Below, piece by piece: positions 1 through 9,627 of a DNA stretch of 64,000 nucleotides (position 1 is its first letter; every line of letters begins with the position of its first letter). Origin of the DNA: Hemicordylus capensis (lineage: Eukaryota > Chordata > Lepidosauria > Squamata > Cordylidae); contig NC_069657.1 of the NCBI RefSeq assembly GCF_027244095.1, positions 243,266,674 to 243,330,673 on the forward strand. The letters are read 5' to 3'. Below the pieces are notes generated by a model. That model saw only the letters and a program-made list of their open reading frames with translations, was not told the origin of the DNA and did not search any database. The translations under genes were made by a program, and so were the position numbers.

Positions 1-1257
1 CTGCCCCCTTCTGGGCATTGCTGGGAGTGAGCAGAGAACCCACTCCCCGCATGGAGCATAGGGTGTTGCTGGAGCAAGTTACCTTAAACTTACAACTTGA
101 CCCCACAATTTCTATTACTGAACCACACCTCCTGTAACAGCAACCACCTAAATATGTGAATAAAGCAGCTGTTTGGGAATGCTGGACCTTTTGAATTTTG
201 GCTTGCTCACTGACTACTAGATCTCCAAACTACTTATTTGTATAACAAACATTCACCCAAGCAATCACTTGCCAGGGAAAAACAATTAGGTGTGTGTATA
301 CTGCAAGTGACAATTGCAGACAGTAGTTAGTCTCTAGACCAGCCCAATGCTCTTGCGCTATTATACAGATGTAGCGCACAGTCATTACATGAAGAAAGTC
401 ACCACTGTTCCTGTCTATTTCTTGCACTAGCGCAACATATTACTCAACCTCATACATATGCAAAGATCTAGGCAAATGGGAATGCAGCCTTCAGAAAAAA
501 CTCCAATTCCCAGAAGAACCTGCACCACTCAAGGACCCAGAGGAAATTTCCCACCACCACCTTTATAATTCCCAGAATCATCCACATCACAGGGAGACCT
601 AGAAGGAACCTTAGAGGGGGAAATAATGCTTTTTAAATAGAAGCCGCAGAAGGAAATGTGGCTGCTTGTGTGCTCCCTCTGGAATGAAAAAAATATATGA
701 CAGAATGCCTCCTGCTCCCATTCAGTCTCAGGAAGAGGAGGAGGAGGAGGAAGAAGGGCAGGCAGGCTGTCTAACAGACATCTTAGGTCTCTGACCCAGC
801 ACAGCACATGATGGTTGGGAGGAACCAACATAGCCCCTCCAAACTAGGGATGTGCAGAACCAGTTTGTGATCAAACATGTCCACTGCCAACTGCACCGGT
901 TTCAGTGGTTCGATCACAAGTTATTCCGGACCGGTTCAAGCTGGTTCGGTGGATCGACTGGCCCATCCAGTGGGTTTGCAGAACGGCGGTCCGGTCTGAA
1001 TTCTGCTCAAATTTGGACCAAACCGCTGCTACCAGTCCATGCACACCCCTACTTCCAACAGTACTGCTTTTCAGTTGGCATCCAACATTTTGGGCCATGC
1101 ACAGGCCTAATTTCTAGTACATCTATGTTAAAAAGCAATCACCTGTTTTTAGAATGTCAGTGTATGTAGAACACAGGTATTCCATGTGTTAGGTCACGAG
1201 AAAGTGTTGTTTTCAATCTATTAAAAGTTTTAGAGAAGTTTGAGAGCTCATGCTTAC
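1..1257. other. SPRYD7 intron 4, repeat-bearing non-coding DNA
   Basis: The stretch lies downstream, in the minus-strand sense, of SPRYD7 exon 4. I looked for the last SPRYD7 coding exon (the family ends with a Gln-Gln-Ile-Phe type C-terminus) and did not find it here, so it should lie beyond the left edge. It contains one hAT-like MITE (845-1051). Around 240-460 there is a stretch that resembles, in the opposite orientation, DNA at about 52440-52620, with shared GCGCAAG and GTTAGCGCAAG-like words. Nothing else is recognised. Confidence 0.7.
845..1051. mobile_element. hAT-like MITE with TAGGG(A/G)TGTGCA termini
   Basis: The left end starts TAGGGATGTGCA and the right end is the inverse of TAGGGGTGTGCA. 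The flanking 8-mers CTCCAAAC and CTTCCAAC look like a decayed 8-bp target duplication, the length typical of hAT transposons. It has no coding capacity. Its ends match the elements at 9699-10060, 18607-20833 and 29334-29776, so one family has seeded this locus repeatedly. Confidence 0.75.
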
Positions 1258-1360
1258 CATATACTACAGGGAAGACAGTTCCCCTGATTCCCGAAGCTGG
1301 ACAGTGCATATTTTTCCCATTTAAATAAACATTTAGTTCTACATGGTCATATGTAATTCC
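1258..1360 (-). CDS. SPRYD7: SPRYD7 coding exon 4 (SPRY domain)
   Basis: Read on the minus strand, this 103-base exon encodes the SPRY stretch GITYDHVELNVYLNGKNMHC followed by PASGIRGTVFPVVY, as I recall it from vertebrate SPRYD7. It is flanked by an AG acceptor (the complement of 1361-1362) and a GTAAG donor (the complement of 1253-1257). It enters in phase 0 after exon 3 and leaves one base of the next codon, which suits the Val codon that begins the family's final exon. It is too short for ordinary ORF finding. SPRYD7 is a SPRY-only protein of about 196 residues in human whose function is poorly known. About 171 residues are encoded in this window. Confidence 0.95.
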
Positions 1361-2069
1361 CTATAAGAGAAAGATGTAAAATATTTATGTTCATTAGCAA
1401 CAAAAAGCAATAACTGCAGAAGAGAGATCATGAAGAACTTAATCAATATCTGCATTCTGATGCAACTAAATACTTTCAAGGATATAACATGTTTATTAGG
1501 ACATAAATAAGCTGTTCTTGCAGTTACATCATTCTGTTAGCGATGGAACCTAAAAAACCCTAGCATACATAACATGCAAACAAGCATATCCCATTCACTG
1601 CAAAAGGCCAAGGATGGGCAAACTAAAGCTGCTTATTCACAACCAAGCAGACATTTGGAACTGGTTCCAAGTCTATTTCAACAGGCCTTCCGGTGAATTG
1701 TAATGTCTATGAGAGCTCTCTGCTGGCTGTTTGTTCTTTGCTGCTTTTTGCTTTGGGTGGTTTTTTCCTCTTCAAGATACTGATGGTGGATGGTTATTCT
1801 GCCATTTTTATCTAAGCCACCTTGAGCGTGCCTTTTGGATGGAAAAGGAGAGTAGAAATGTTTATAATACATTCATTATAAAGTTACTAAAGTTCTTTTT
1901 AGGATTGTTGTTTTGCAGGTTTTTTGAACTGAACAATTAAAAGTCCAGCTGCAACTTCCTTGTCAAAATATGTGCCATTCGTGCTATTTTGACTGGTTAA
2001 ATGTGAAGGCACCTATAGCATTTTGTCATAGAATATGACCTAACAAATAGACTTGGACCGAGTTGTAAA
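1361..2069. other. SPRYD7 intron 3, unassigned
   Basis: AT-rich intronic DNA between exon 4 and an L2 remnant. There is no exon, RNA gene or clear repeat that I can name. Confidence 0.5.
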
Positions 2070-2845
2070 TGTCTTACCAGTCATGAATAATCAGCTTTAG
2101 CCCATCTGCCCATCTGTGAAGAGACAGGATAGCTCTACCTGTTCTGGGTAAGGTTACACTTCTCCCAGGCACACCGTCTGGGAATGCTCCTGGATCAAGG
2201 CCTCTCTCTGGTACCTCAGATGGAGGCAGTGGCCAGGAGTACTTTTTATCAGCTTTGACCAATCTATCAGCTGCGTCAATTTCTGGAAGAGAATGACCTT
2301 AACACAGTGGTGCACACACTGTAACCTCCGGGCTCAACTATTGCAATGCACTCTACATAGGGCTGCCTTTGTACATAGTCCAGAAACTTCAGCCACTTCC
2401 AAATTCAGCAGCCAGGTTGGTTTCTGGGATCGCTAAGAGAGACCATATCACTCTTGTTTTAAAGGCATTATACTGGCTGTCAATATGTTTCCAGGCAAAC
2501 GACAAAGTGATGGTAATTACCTATAAAGCCCTAATTGGCTCAGACCCGAGGACCTAAGAGAATGCCTTCTGCATGGGCCCCACCACTTATTCGAGTCATC
2601 TGGGGAGGTCTGCCTGCAGTTGCCACTGCTTGCCTGGTGGCAACTCAGAGCTGGGCCTCCTCTATAGCTACTCCTGAGCTTTGGAACCCAAACCCAGCTG
2701 GAGTAAGTGGCCTCACATCTCTTGGCCCCTTTTAAGAAGGCCTTAAAAACACACCTGTTTAACCAGATCTTTTGGCTGCGTTTTTAGCTGTAAAGCACCA
2801 TCAGACGATATAATTTGCTGGTATAAAAATGCAATTAAAAAGCAA
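2070..2845 (+). mobile_element. L2-clade LINE 3' fragment, decayed
   Basis: Broken frames on the plus strand resemble the C-terminal part of L2-type ORF2: a segment like RDHITLVLKALYWLSICFQ followed by TYKALIG matches the L2 pattern 'HITPVLK.LHWLP....YKAL.GL'. The same protein segment, better preserved, is on the minus strand at 62500-63105. Several stops and frame changes show it is old. It lies inside a SPRYD7 intron. Confidence 0.75.
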
Positions 2846-3262
2846 AGAAGAGTAAATTAAAAGTGAAAAATGGCACAGGCGTTCAGGGTGGGTGGGGAAA
2901 CCACTCTACCAGTATTCGTACAGAATTTTGCATCAGTCCTGCAATGCTATTCATTTAATATACAGTTTCTATCTCATTCATATTGAAAATCTACTTCATA
3001 TATTTCTCTCTCCAGAAGAAAAATAGATTAGCAATTCAAAATATATTAAATGGTTCAGAGGACTAGGGACAGGTGCACTGCAGACAGCTACCAGTGACAA
3101 TATGCATTAACAACTTTTAAAAGGGAATTATAGGTACCTCCTCCACACAGTCAGTCAGTCATGTTTATTTACGGTCATAGACCAAAATTTACATACATAA
3201 TAATACACGTAATAAAGTAATAATATATACATAATATAATCAGGAACATGGACTCATCCTAA

Positions 3263-5476
3263 TCAGCAATTTCCCGTTAGCATAATCTGATTTACCATCT
3301 GTTGTCTAGCCTTCTTAGCTGCCTCACAGAACTTAGCAACTTTAAATGTTACTTCCTCCTTCTGATCTGAGAGCAGATAGTTGACGTAAAATGCATCTGT
3401 ATGCCCTGGGAAATCAGTCAGTAAGGAGGAAATATAACAAGTTCGTAAGTCCCTATAAAAAAGACAGCGGAGTAAGATATGGAAGATAGACTCCTGTTCT
3501 CCAGAGCCACAAGGACATAGTCTCTGTTCTTTTGGGATCCCTCTAAATTTACCTTCCAATTCAGCTGAAGGTAGCACATTAAACCTGGCCAATGTAAACA
3601 TCCTGCGATATTTAGTGATAGTAATCTTACCCAGGTAATTCGCAGGTTTAGTATTATACATTTGTAAACCTAGGAAAACTTCTTTAGAGATTAAAGATCG
3701 ATCAGTCTGCATTTCCATATCATAGATCCGCTGCTTTAATATCAGTCCTGCGTGACAAAAACCCATTTCTAATAGACCATCCAGGCTAAAGCCATATAAA
3801 CTTATTTGGCGAGATATTGACTGCTTCCAGCTAGAATTAAATTTATCAATAAAAATTAAGTGAGCAAGGCCTATAGAAAAGAAAGACAATCTCAACCAGA
3901 AGCTGAGAATGGAAAACCACATCCGGGCTTCCATCTTAGGCATGCCAGTTTCCATCCTCAATATTACATTGGGAACACATCTAGGGATCTGTAGAATAGA
4001 TCTCAGAAACTTTGTCTGAACTATCTCTAGTGGAGTGCAGTTAGTATACGGGCCCAACTGTGACCCATAAAGCAATTGAGAGCAGACTTTAGCTGTAAAT
4101 AACTTAAGGGCAGCTGGTACAAATTGAGCCCCATCTTGGTGGAAATATGATTGAATGGCCAATGCTGATTTACGTGCATTTTGGGTAACGTATTGCAGAT
4201 GTGCTTGGCGTTTCGTAGAGGCCTGGAAAACAACCCCTAGATATTTAAAGATCTTAACCTGTTCTAGTTTATGTCCAGCCAAAGACCATTTCAAGGTCTT
4301 TGGATGTTTAGCAAAGGCCATAATTTTGGTCTTGCTATAATTGATTTCCAGAGCGTATTCATGGCAAAAATTAGCCAGAGAGCAAAGCGCTCTACGGAGG
4401 CCAACAGGAGTCCGAGATAAAATTACTGCATCATCTGCATAAAGCAAAATATTAACCTGTCTACTGGCCAATTTAGGTGGATGGAAAGATGGATTAGTAA
4501 TAATATCCACAATGGGGTTAATATAATAATTGAAAAGAGCTGGGGCAAGTATACAGCCTTGCCTCACTCCTCGAAAGGTAGGAATTTCTTTAGTGAGGAT
4601 TCCAGCTGAGCTACATCGAACCTTCAGACATGAGTTCTTGTGGAGTTTATATATTAAAAGTAGCAGACGTCGATCAATAGAGGAGTTAAACAGTCTTTCC
4701 CATAATTTATCTCTGGATATGGAGTCGAATGCTGATTTAAAATCCACAAAGGCAGCAAAAAGAGTGGAACGGGGTAGATTAGAATATTTCTCCGCTAGAT
4801 GTTGTAAGACTAAAGCATGCTCAATAGTAGAATGATTGGCCCTAAAGCCTGCCTGCTCATCAGCCAGCACCTGCTCTTTGTCCATCCAGTCCTGGAATTT
4901 GTTAAGTAGGTGAAATGCATACATTTTGCCAATAACATTAAGAAGGCTAATAGGGCGATAATTAGATGGTAAATGTCTTTGGCCTCTCTTGTATATAGGA
5001 ATTACAATCGCCAATCCCCATTCACTAGGGGGCGAGGTTGTCTGATCAATTGCTGTAAACAGAGAGGCTAATACCGGCAGCCACCAATCCATATTATTCT
5101 TGATGGCCTCTACCGGCAAATTATCTGAGCCAGGGGCCTTACCAGTTTTAAACTGATTCACTATTGAAGCAATCTCTGTACATGTTACTGGGGTCCACTC
5201 AGGTAATAGGTTAGGGTCCAGTTCCTGTTCTATTTGTAAAAATGTTGTAGTTGCTCCCTCTCTAGCATATAGAGCACGGAAATATTCAGTCCGTTCTCCA
5301 ACAGGTATATAAAAAGATGGCGGGGAAGGTCTGAATTTAGAAGAGAATGATACCAAAGACCAAAACAAAGACACGTTTTTAGCCTGTGCGGCACAAATAA
5401 GACGCTGCCAATCTAGCCTTTTGGCCTCCCTTTTTTTTTTTTGCAAGTAAAATTTTATAAAATCTTTTTTTGACAA
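3263..5476 (-). CDS. LINE ORF2 part: reverse transcriptase and C-terminal domain
   Basis: This is an uninterrupted frame of 737 codons. Visible RT blocks include GKAPGSDNLP, SNYRPISLLNVIGKMY, DEQAGFRANHST, FVDFKSAFDS, FRGVRQGCILAPALFNYYIN and LLYADDAVILS (active-site YADD). The C-terminal third carries a CPCGSG...H...C zinc-finger-like motif common in the Jockey/Ingi group. It overlaps the endonuclease frame at 5379-5476. The two are really one protein separated by a shift at a run of 12 T (5431-5442, poly-A in the sense strand). The first Met is therefore probably not the natural start. The long open frame points to a recent insertion. Confidence 0.9.
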   Translation of the reverse strand: MSKKDFIKFYLQKKKREAKRLDWQRLICAAQAKNVSLFWSLVSFSSKFRPSPPSFYIPVGERTEYFRALYAREGATTTFLQIEQELDPNLLPEWTPVTCTEIASIVNQFKTGKAPGSDNLPVEAIKNNMDWWLPVLASLFTAIDQTTSPPSEWGLAIVIPIYKRGQRHLPSNYRPISLLNVIGKMYAFHLLNKFQDWMDKEQVLADEQAGFRANHSTIEHALVLQHLAEKYSNLPRSTLFAAFVDFKSAFDSISRDKLWERLFNSSIDRRLLLLIYKLHKNSCLKVRCSSAGILTKEIPTFRGVRQGCILAPALFNYYINPIVDIITNPSFHPPKLASRQVNILLYADDAVILSRTPVGLRRALCSLANFCHEYALEINYSKTKIMAFAKHPKTLKWSLAGHKLEQVKIFKYLGVVFQASTKRQAHLQYVTQNARKSALAIQSYFHQDGAQFVPAALKLFTAKVCSQLLYGSQLGPYTNCTPLEIVQTKFLRSILQIPRCVPNVILRMETGMPKMEARMWFSILSFWLRLSFFSIGLAHLIFIDKFNSSWKQSISRQISLYGFSLDGLLEMGFCHAGLILKQRIYDMEMQTDRSLISKEVFLGLQMYNTKPANYLGKITITKYRRMFTLARFNVLPSAELEGKFRGIPKEQRLCPCGSGEQESIFHILLRCLFYRDLRTCYISSLLTDFPGHTDAFYVNYLLSDQKEEVTFKVAKFCEAAKKARQQMVNQIMLTGNC

Positions 5477-6593
5477 TCAGATCTTGAGAAGTGACCTGAT
5501 TAGAGTTAGATCGATAAAGATTGTAAGAGTTAATAAGATCCGTTTTTGCTGCACGGCATTCGTAATCAAACCACGGCTGGGAAAATCCAGCACGGGGCTT
5601 AGTATTTTTAGAATTGTTAGCAGTTAAAATTGGGTAAAAAGAGCATACTAGATTGTTATAATTTTCTATTAAAATATGACTATCTGTAGCATCTGTCATC
5701 TTAGCATGGTATTGCATGCAAGCCTCAGTCTTTAAGTGGTTAGTAACACGTTCATTTAACTGAGAGGTCCATTTAAGTCGTCTGGGCTGGGTTGCATTAA
5801 ATAACCCTAAATCACCAGGAGGTTCCATAATATCTTGATCAATAGTTTTCAAATGGAGTGTAACCGGAAGGTGGTCACTTTCTAAGTAGTCATCTATTTT
5901 GAATCTCACTACATAGGGAGTTAAAGCTCGAGATATTGCTATGTAGTCAATCAATGAGGGTCTGGTGCCTGACCAGTGGGAAAATTCTGCTGGGTAATCA
6001 TCCTCAGTAGCACCATTAAGGATGAGCATGCCCAGCAGATCAAAAGTCAGCTTAAGTTTAAGTCCCTGGAAGTTGCAACCTAAATCCTTGGACAGACGTT
6101 GAAGTAGTGGGGCATTTATTACAGTTTCAGGTGGACACTGATTATATTTATCAAAGAGTTTCAAATCAGTAGGTCCTATCCTGGCATTGAAATCCCCAGC
6201 AATGATTACAAAAGACCCAGGAGAAGCATCTTGACATTGCTTAATATAAGTCTTCATTTTAGACCAAGTACTCTTAATCCTTTCTAACTGGTATAAAGGA
6301 GGAATATACACATTTATTATTAATAAGCCAACTGTCTTAAATTTAAGTACGACTGCCATAGCAAGTTGATCTAGAGGAGGGAGTCTTGAAATTTCTGCTT
6401 TGATGGATGTTTTAATATAGATAGCTAAACCTCCTTTTGGTCTACCTTTCTTAGCATTCTCCTTAACTGCCATCAAGGAAAAGGAAGTATAATTTTCCAA
6501 AGGCAGTTCTTGAGTTGCCCAAGTTTCCTGCAGCATTAAAATATGGAAACCATTAATATAAAAAAGAAAGTTTCCCAGACCCAACTTTGATCG
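5379..6593 (-). CDS. LINE ORF2 part: endonuclease domain
   Basis: The open frame runs on to 6617, but the residues before about 6593 are host flank. It encodes an exonuclease-endonuclease-phosphatase fold: LQETWATQE near the N-terminus, GGLAIYIK, NVYIPP, IAGDFNARIGP, the LIDYI region and SDHLPV near the end (the catalytic His). The frame continues into the poly-A run and then reads out of phase with the RT frame. Apart from this one length change the endonuclease and RT look intact, although the N-terminal start and ORF1 are lost by 5' truncation. Confidence 0.88.
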   Translation of the reverse strand, partial: RSKLGLGNFLFYINGFHILMLQETWATQELPLENYTSFSLMAVKENAKKGRPKGGLAIYIKTSIKAEISRLPPLDQLAMAVVLKFKTVGLLIINVYIPPLYQLERIKSTWSKMKTYIKQCQDASPGSFVIIAGDFNARIGPTDLKLFDKYNQCPPETVINAPLLQRLSKDLGCNFQGLKLKLTFDLLGMLILNGATEDDYPAEFSHWSGTRPSLIDYIAISRALTPYVVRFKIDDYLESDHLPVTLHLKTIDQDIMEPPGDLGLFNATQPRRLKWTSQLNERVTNHLKTEACMQYHAKMTDATDSHILIENYNNLVCSFYPILTANNSKNTKPRAGFSQPWFDYECRAAKTDLINSYNLYRSNSNQVTSQDLIVKKRFYKILLAKKKKGGQKARLAASYLCRTG

Positions 6594-6606
6594 ACCTCCT
6601 CCACAC

Positions 6607-7433
6607 CTGAAATGCAAAAGTTATGTTGTTTTGTGGCACTGTATCACACACTTGTGTCTGTCCTTTCCCTGCTATCTACAAAGGAGTACCTCTTAAAAGC
6701 TAGCAAATGGCATCACCTCTGAACATACATAAAGTACATTTCTCTTCATCAAACTCTATGGTGGCAAGTTTCAGAGATTCTGTCGCTGACTGGTGTCTGT
6801 AGACAGCATGTAGCACATTGTAAAAGCCGTCCACAGAGAACACAGCCTCTAAACACACACTGGATACAATTTTCTCTTTCAAATCACAAGCTCTGCTAAA
6901 CAGAGAAGAGGGGTTATTAGCTTTCTCTCTTCAAAATGTGCTAACAGATCCCATCCCCTGTAGGATGCTGTGGTTAATGTCAGATAGAGGAACACTTGTC
7001 TGTTTCTGGGCAAGATAGGATTTATTCCTGCCCTCTGCCGCTTTAAAAACAAAAAGAAAAACAGAGGTTTTCCCATATTCTGTCCTTCCCTCAAACCATC
7101 ATTTACAGAGATTGCTTCATTATCTCTCCATCCCACCCTCCCCTTCCAGCCATTTAAAAAAGTTTTTTTTCCATGGTTGCCCCTTAAAAACAAAACAAAC
7201 AAACAAACAAAAAACCCAAGAATCTTTCTATTACTTCTACCCTTATTAATAGTAGGGCTTACTCTAGAGTAAACAAGCAAAGTACCACTGGGCAGCTGCT
7301 GCTAATACAAAAAGAGAGTGAAGAAGGCAACAATCCCTGCTTTGAATGAGGGTCAGAGCACAGCTCAGCAGGTCCACATAGCGAAGGACCATATGCCACT
7401 ATTTTGTAGGAGCACAGAATCCAGTATCTAGTA
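6607..7433. other. SPRYD7 intron 3, unassigned
   Basis: Between the LINE and the next MITE I see no exon. A 60-codon minus-strand frame at 6700-6882 has no match that I recognise and no support beyond being open. Confidence 0.5.
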
Positions 7434-7765
7434 GGCTGGTTCACATGATCGTAAGAATGTTGGTTAGCTGGGAAATCTAAGATTACAGCAGGCATCTGCT
7501 CCTGCGGCATGTGTCATGTGGGCAGCAAAAAAAATTCCAATTTCGGGTTGGCAATGTGCCAAACTGACATTTAACCAAGATCAACAGACTGCAATCAAAT
7601 CCTAGATTACCAATCTCAGTTCACTGTCAGGTTGGTACGCTACCAACCTGAGATCAAGGGGGTTTTTTTTGCTGCCTACATAACATACTCCATGGGAGTG
7701 CATGCCCAGAGATAATCTCAGATTTCCCAGCTAACTAACATTCTTATGATCATGTAAACCAGCCC
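7434..7765. mobile_element. MITE with about 50-bp terminal inverted repeats
   Basis: The left end GGCTGGTTCACATGATCGTA and its continuation through AAGAATGTTGGTTAGCTGGG are mirrored at the right end (TTTACATGATCATAAGAATG on the opposite strand), giving inverted repeats of about 50 bp with few mismatches. A second internal inverted pair surrounds CAACCTGAGATC/GATCTCAG-like words. No coding region or clear target duplication is seen, so the superfamily is open. Its TTCACATGATC end resembles the outer ends of the element at 9628-10468. Confidence 0.75.
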
Positions 7766-7871
7766 AGTGGTTAGCTTATCCTGAAAACCTTCACTGTCAT
7801 TTTTTTAAAAGACAGGTTTCTAGTTCTTATGGTTGTGCAGAGATCCTTGACAATATGTAGGCAGACAATGA

Positions 7872-8363
7872 GGCTATTCCCACGATCAGCCAAAATCGGG
7901 CTAGAGGAGCCTAGCCCAATTTTGGCTGATCGTGGGAGCCACCGGGCTCGCAGGCGAGCCCAGTGGCTCCCAGGGTTAGTTAACCCACCTAAATACCCCT
8001 CCCCTAAAACTGGGTTTGCGGAGCGAGACTCCGCAAACCTGTTGTGTTTTTTTTATCGTGAGTAGCCGCGCCACGGCTACTCACAAGGAGCCCCCGGAGG
8101 GGAGGCGAAAAACTCCCGGCTCCGGGGGTCTCGCCAGCATGCCCTGTGTGCTCACGCAGGGCATGCTGGAGCTTGTGGGGGCCAATCAGCTCCCGTTGGC
8201 TCCATCACGGAGCCGGCAATCGTGTGGGCGGCCGATCCAGCCGCCCAGGGCTCCTGCTCAGATTGTCTACGGGGAGAGCGGGCTTAGCCTTCTAAGCCCA
8301 CAAGTGTCACCTCTTCCCACAAAACCGGCAAACGTGGGTCTCACTGATCATGAGACCTGCCTC
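7872..8363. mobile_element. Multi-hairpin palindromic MITE
   Basis: Ends near GAGGCTATTCCCACGATCAG and the inverse of GAGGCAGGTCTCATGATCAG form the terminal repeats. Inside is a chain of adjacent hairpins: 7878-7937 (27-bp arms, one mismatch, 6-nt loop), 7934-7971 (18-bp arms, one mismatch), 8013-8039 (11 perfect), 8058-8084 (11 perfect), about 8090-8130 (CCCCCGGAG arms) and 8134-8169 (13 perfect). It is GC-rich against an AT-rich intron. No protein is encoded. The chain explains the open frames on both strands here. Confidence 0.8.
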
Positions 8364-8580
8364 AATATGTTTCAGAAGCCAGACGTGACTGAATTGGGTT
8401 TTCAGTGTTTGGGGCAGATTCCAGTATTCTTGCTCCTACCATGACATGTAGAATAAAATAAACAGTATGCACATTTGCTAAAGATTACAGAATTCAGCAT
8501 TTTTAATGTTGAATAAAAGTTCAATTCTGGTTTGATTCATATAAGTAATAATTCAATAAGTGATACTGAAAGAAACTCAC

Positions 8581-8747
8581 CACAACATCACCTTCCTGTG
8601 GAAGACTGTTTGCTGGCAACCTGTTCTTTTCATCATTATTGTAGTAAAGAGCCCCATCATTTCTCAGTACTAGACTATTCATATCACGCCCAAGAGGAAT
8701 TTGATTCAAGTTAACTTTCTGAGTTGCAACTCCAATACCCCAGATTC
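8581..8747 (-). CDS. SPRYD7: SPRYD7 coding exon 3 (SPRY domain)
   Basis: This 167-base minus-strand exon encodes IWGIGVATQKVNLNQIPLGR then DMNSLVLRNDGALYYNNDEK and NRLPANSLPQEGDVV, the core of the SPRY fold as recalled from human SPRYD7 with few changes. The acceptor AG precedes GAATCTGGGG and the donor after GTTGTG is GTGAG. The first two bases complete a Gly codon begun in exon 2, and the exon ends in phase 0. The intron to exon 4 is about 7.2 kb and holds the L2 and the Vingi-like LINE. Confidence 0.96.
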
Positions 8748-9627
8748 CTGAAAAAATGGTGAGGGGAGAAATGGAATGACACAACCATGAGAGCAAAGAA
8801 AAGAGGACAAGTGAAGAGAGAAGAACTCTAAGAGTATGTGCTTTAGCATCTCTAAAGAGCGACAGCAAACAAAGTGGAGAACTTAGCTGCAATCCTATAC
8901 TCCTAACTCATTTAAGTAACTCAACAAATTTATATCTAAATCAAGGAGTCAAACCAAAACGCCAAACTTTTCTTTCCCCAAAAAGTGGAACCACCCTTGA
9001 AAATAATTGATGGTTCCCCCCTCTCCACCCCTGAACCCATATTCTGAACTGGTCCCAATGGAAATGAATCAGAAGCACAAACAAATGTCTTGTGGCATGC
9101 TCAAACAGGCTAGGAGGCCATTAGAACGGTCTGCACTTGAAGGCTGATAGGTCCAATTGGTTTTCAGACGCTTCTGGTGATTCTCCACAGTTTTTTTTAA
9201 CAGAGGTAGAACTCTCCAGTTTCTATCCAAATGCCTCTACATAGTCTGTATCTGTTTTTCCTTATTCTAAGAGATCACACCCTTCTTTTCTGTGTCAGCT
9301 GGTGAACAGTCGCACAGTACAGGAAGGTCAGCGAGAGCTGCATGCACCAATTCTGCAGACAAGCACTTTCCAACTACAAACCATTTTGTAGTATCCCCTG
9401 AATGTGTCTCTTGGAATCTGGGGAGCAAGTTCTCTTCTCTCCCCACACCTGTTTTGCACAGTCTCCTTTCTGTCTACCACTTGCTTTTCTCACCCACAAT
9501 CTGCTATCCTGCTCTTTCCTTGTCACATTTCTTTTACCGACTGGATGTCGTCTTCTCACTCACTTCTTCTTTTGTATCCTTTGGCCTCTCAAGCCTATCT
9601 GGAAGTTGTGACCTGGAAGACTTTTAA
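8748..9627. other. SPRYD7 intron 2, unassigned
   Basis: Intronic DNA. A pyrimidine-rich stretch around 9400-9600 is open in several frames, but none resembles a protein. Confidence 0.5.

Larger units (their letters stand above)
3149..6593 (-). mobile_element. Ingi/Vingi-like LINE, 5'-truncated, very young
   Basis: A 3,445-bp insertion in SPRYD7 intron 3 is bounded by a perfect 13-bp target duplication ACCTCCTCCACAC at 3136-3148 and 6594-6606. Reading leftwards it encodes an apurinic-like endonuclease (LQETWA and GDFNARIG motifs) and a reverse transcriptase with catalytic YADD, then a Cys-rich tail (CPCGSGEQESIFH), a short 3' region and a TGAC-type repeat tail. No RNase H domain is seen, which fits Vingi more than I or Ingi proper. 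It is cut off at the start of the endonuclease, so ORF1 is missing. The clade name is my judgement from motifs. Confidence 0.9.

Noticed and set aside
6700-6882. A minus-strand frame of 60 codons considered as a missing SPRYD7 exon
   Set aside because: It does not match SPRYD7. The true exon 4 is at 1258-1360 with correct splice signals and phase.
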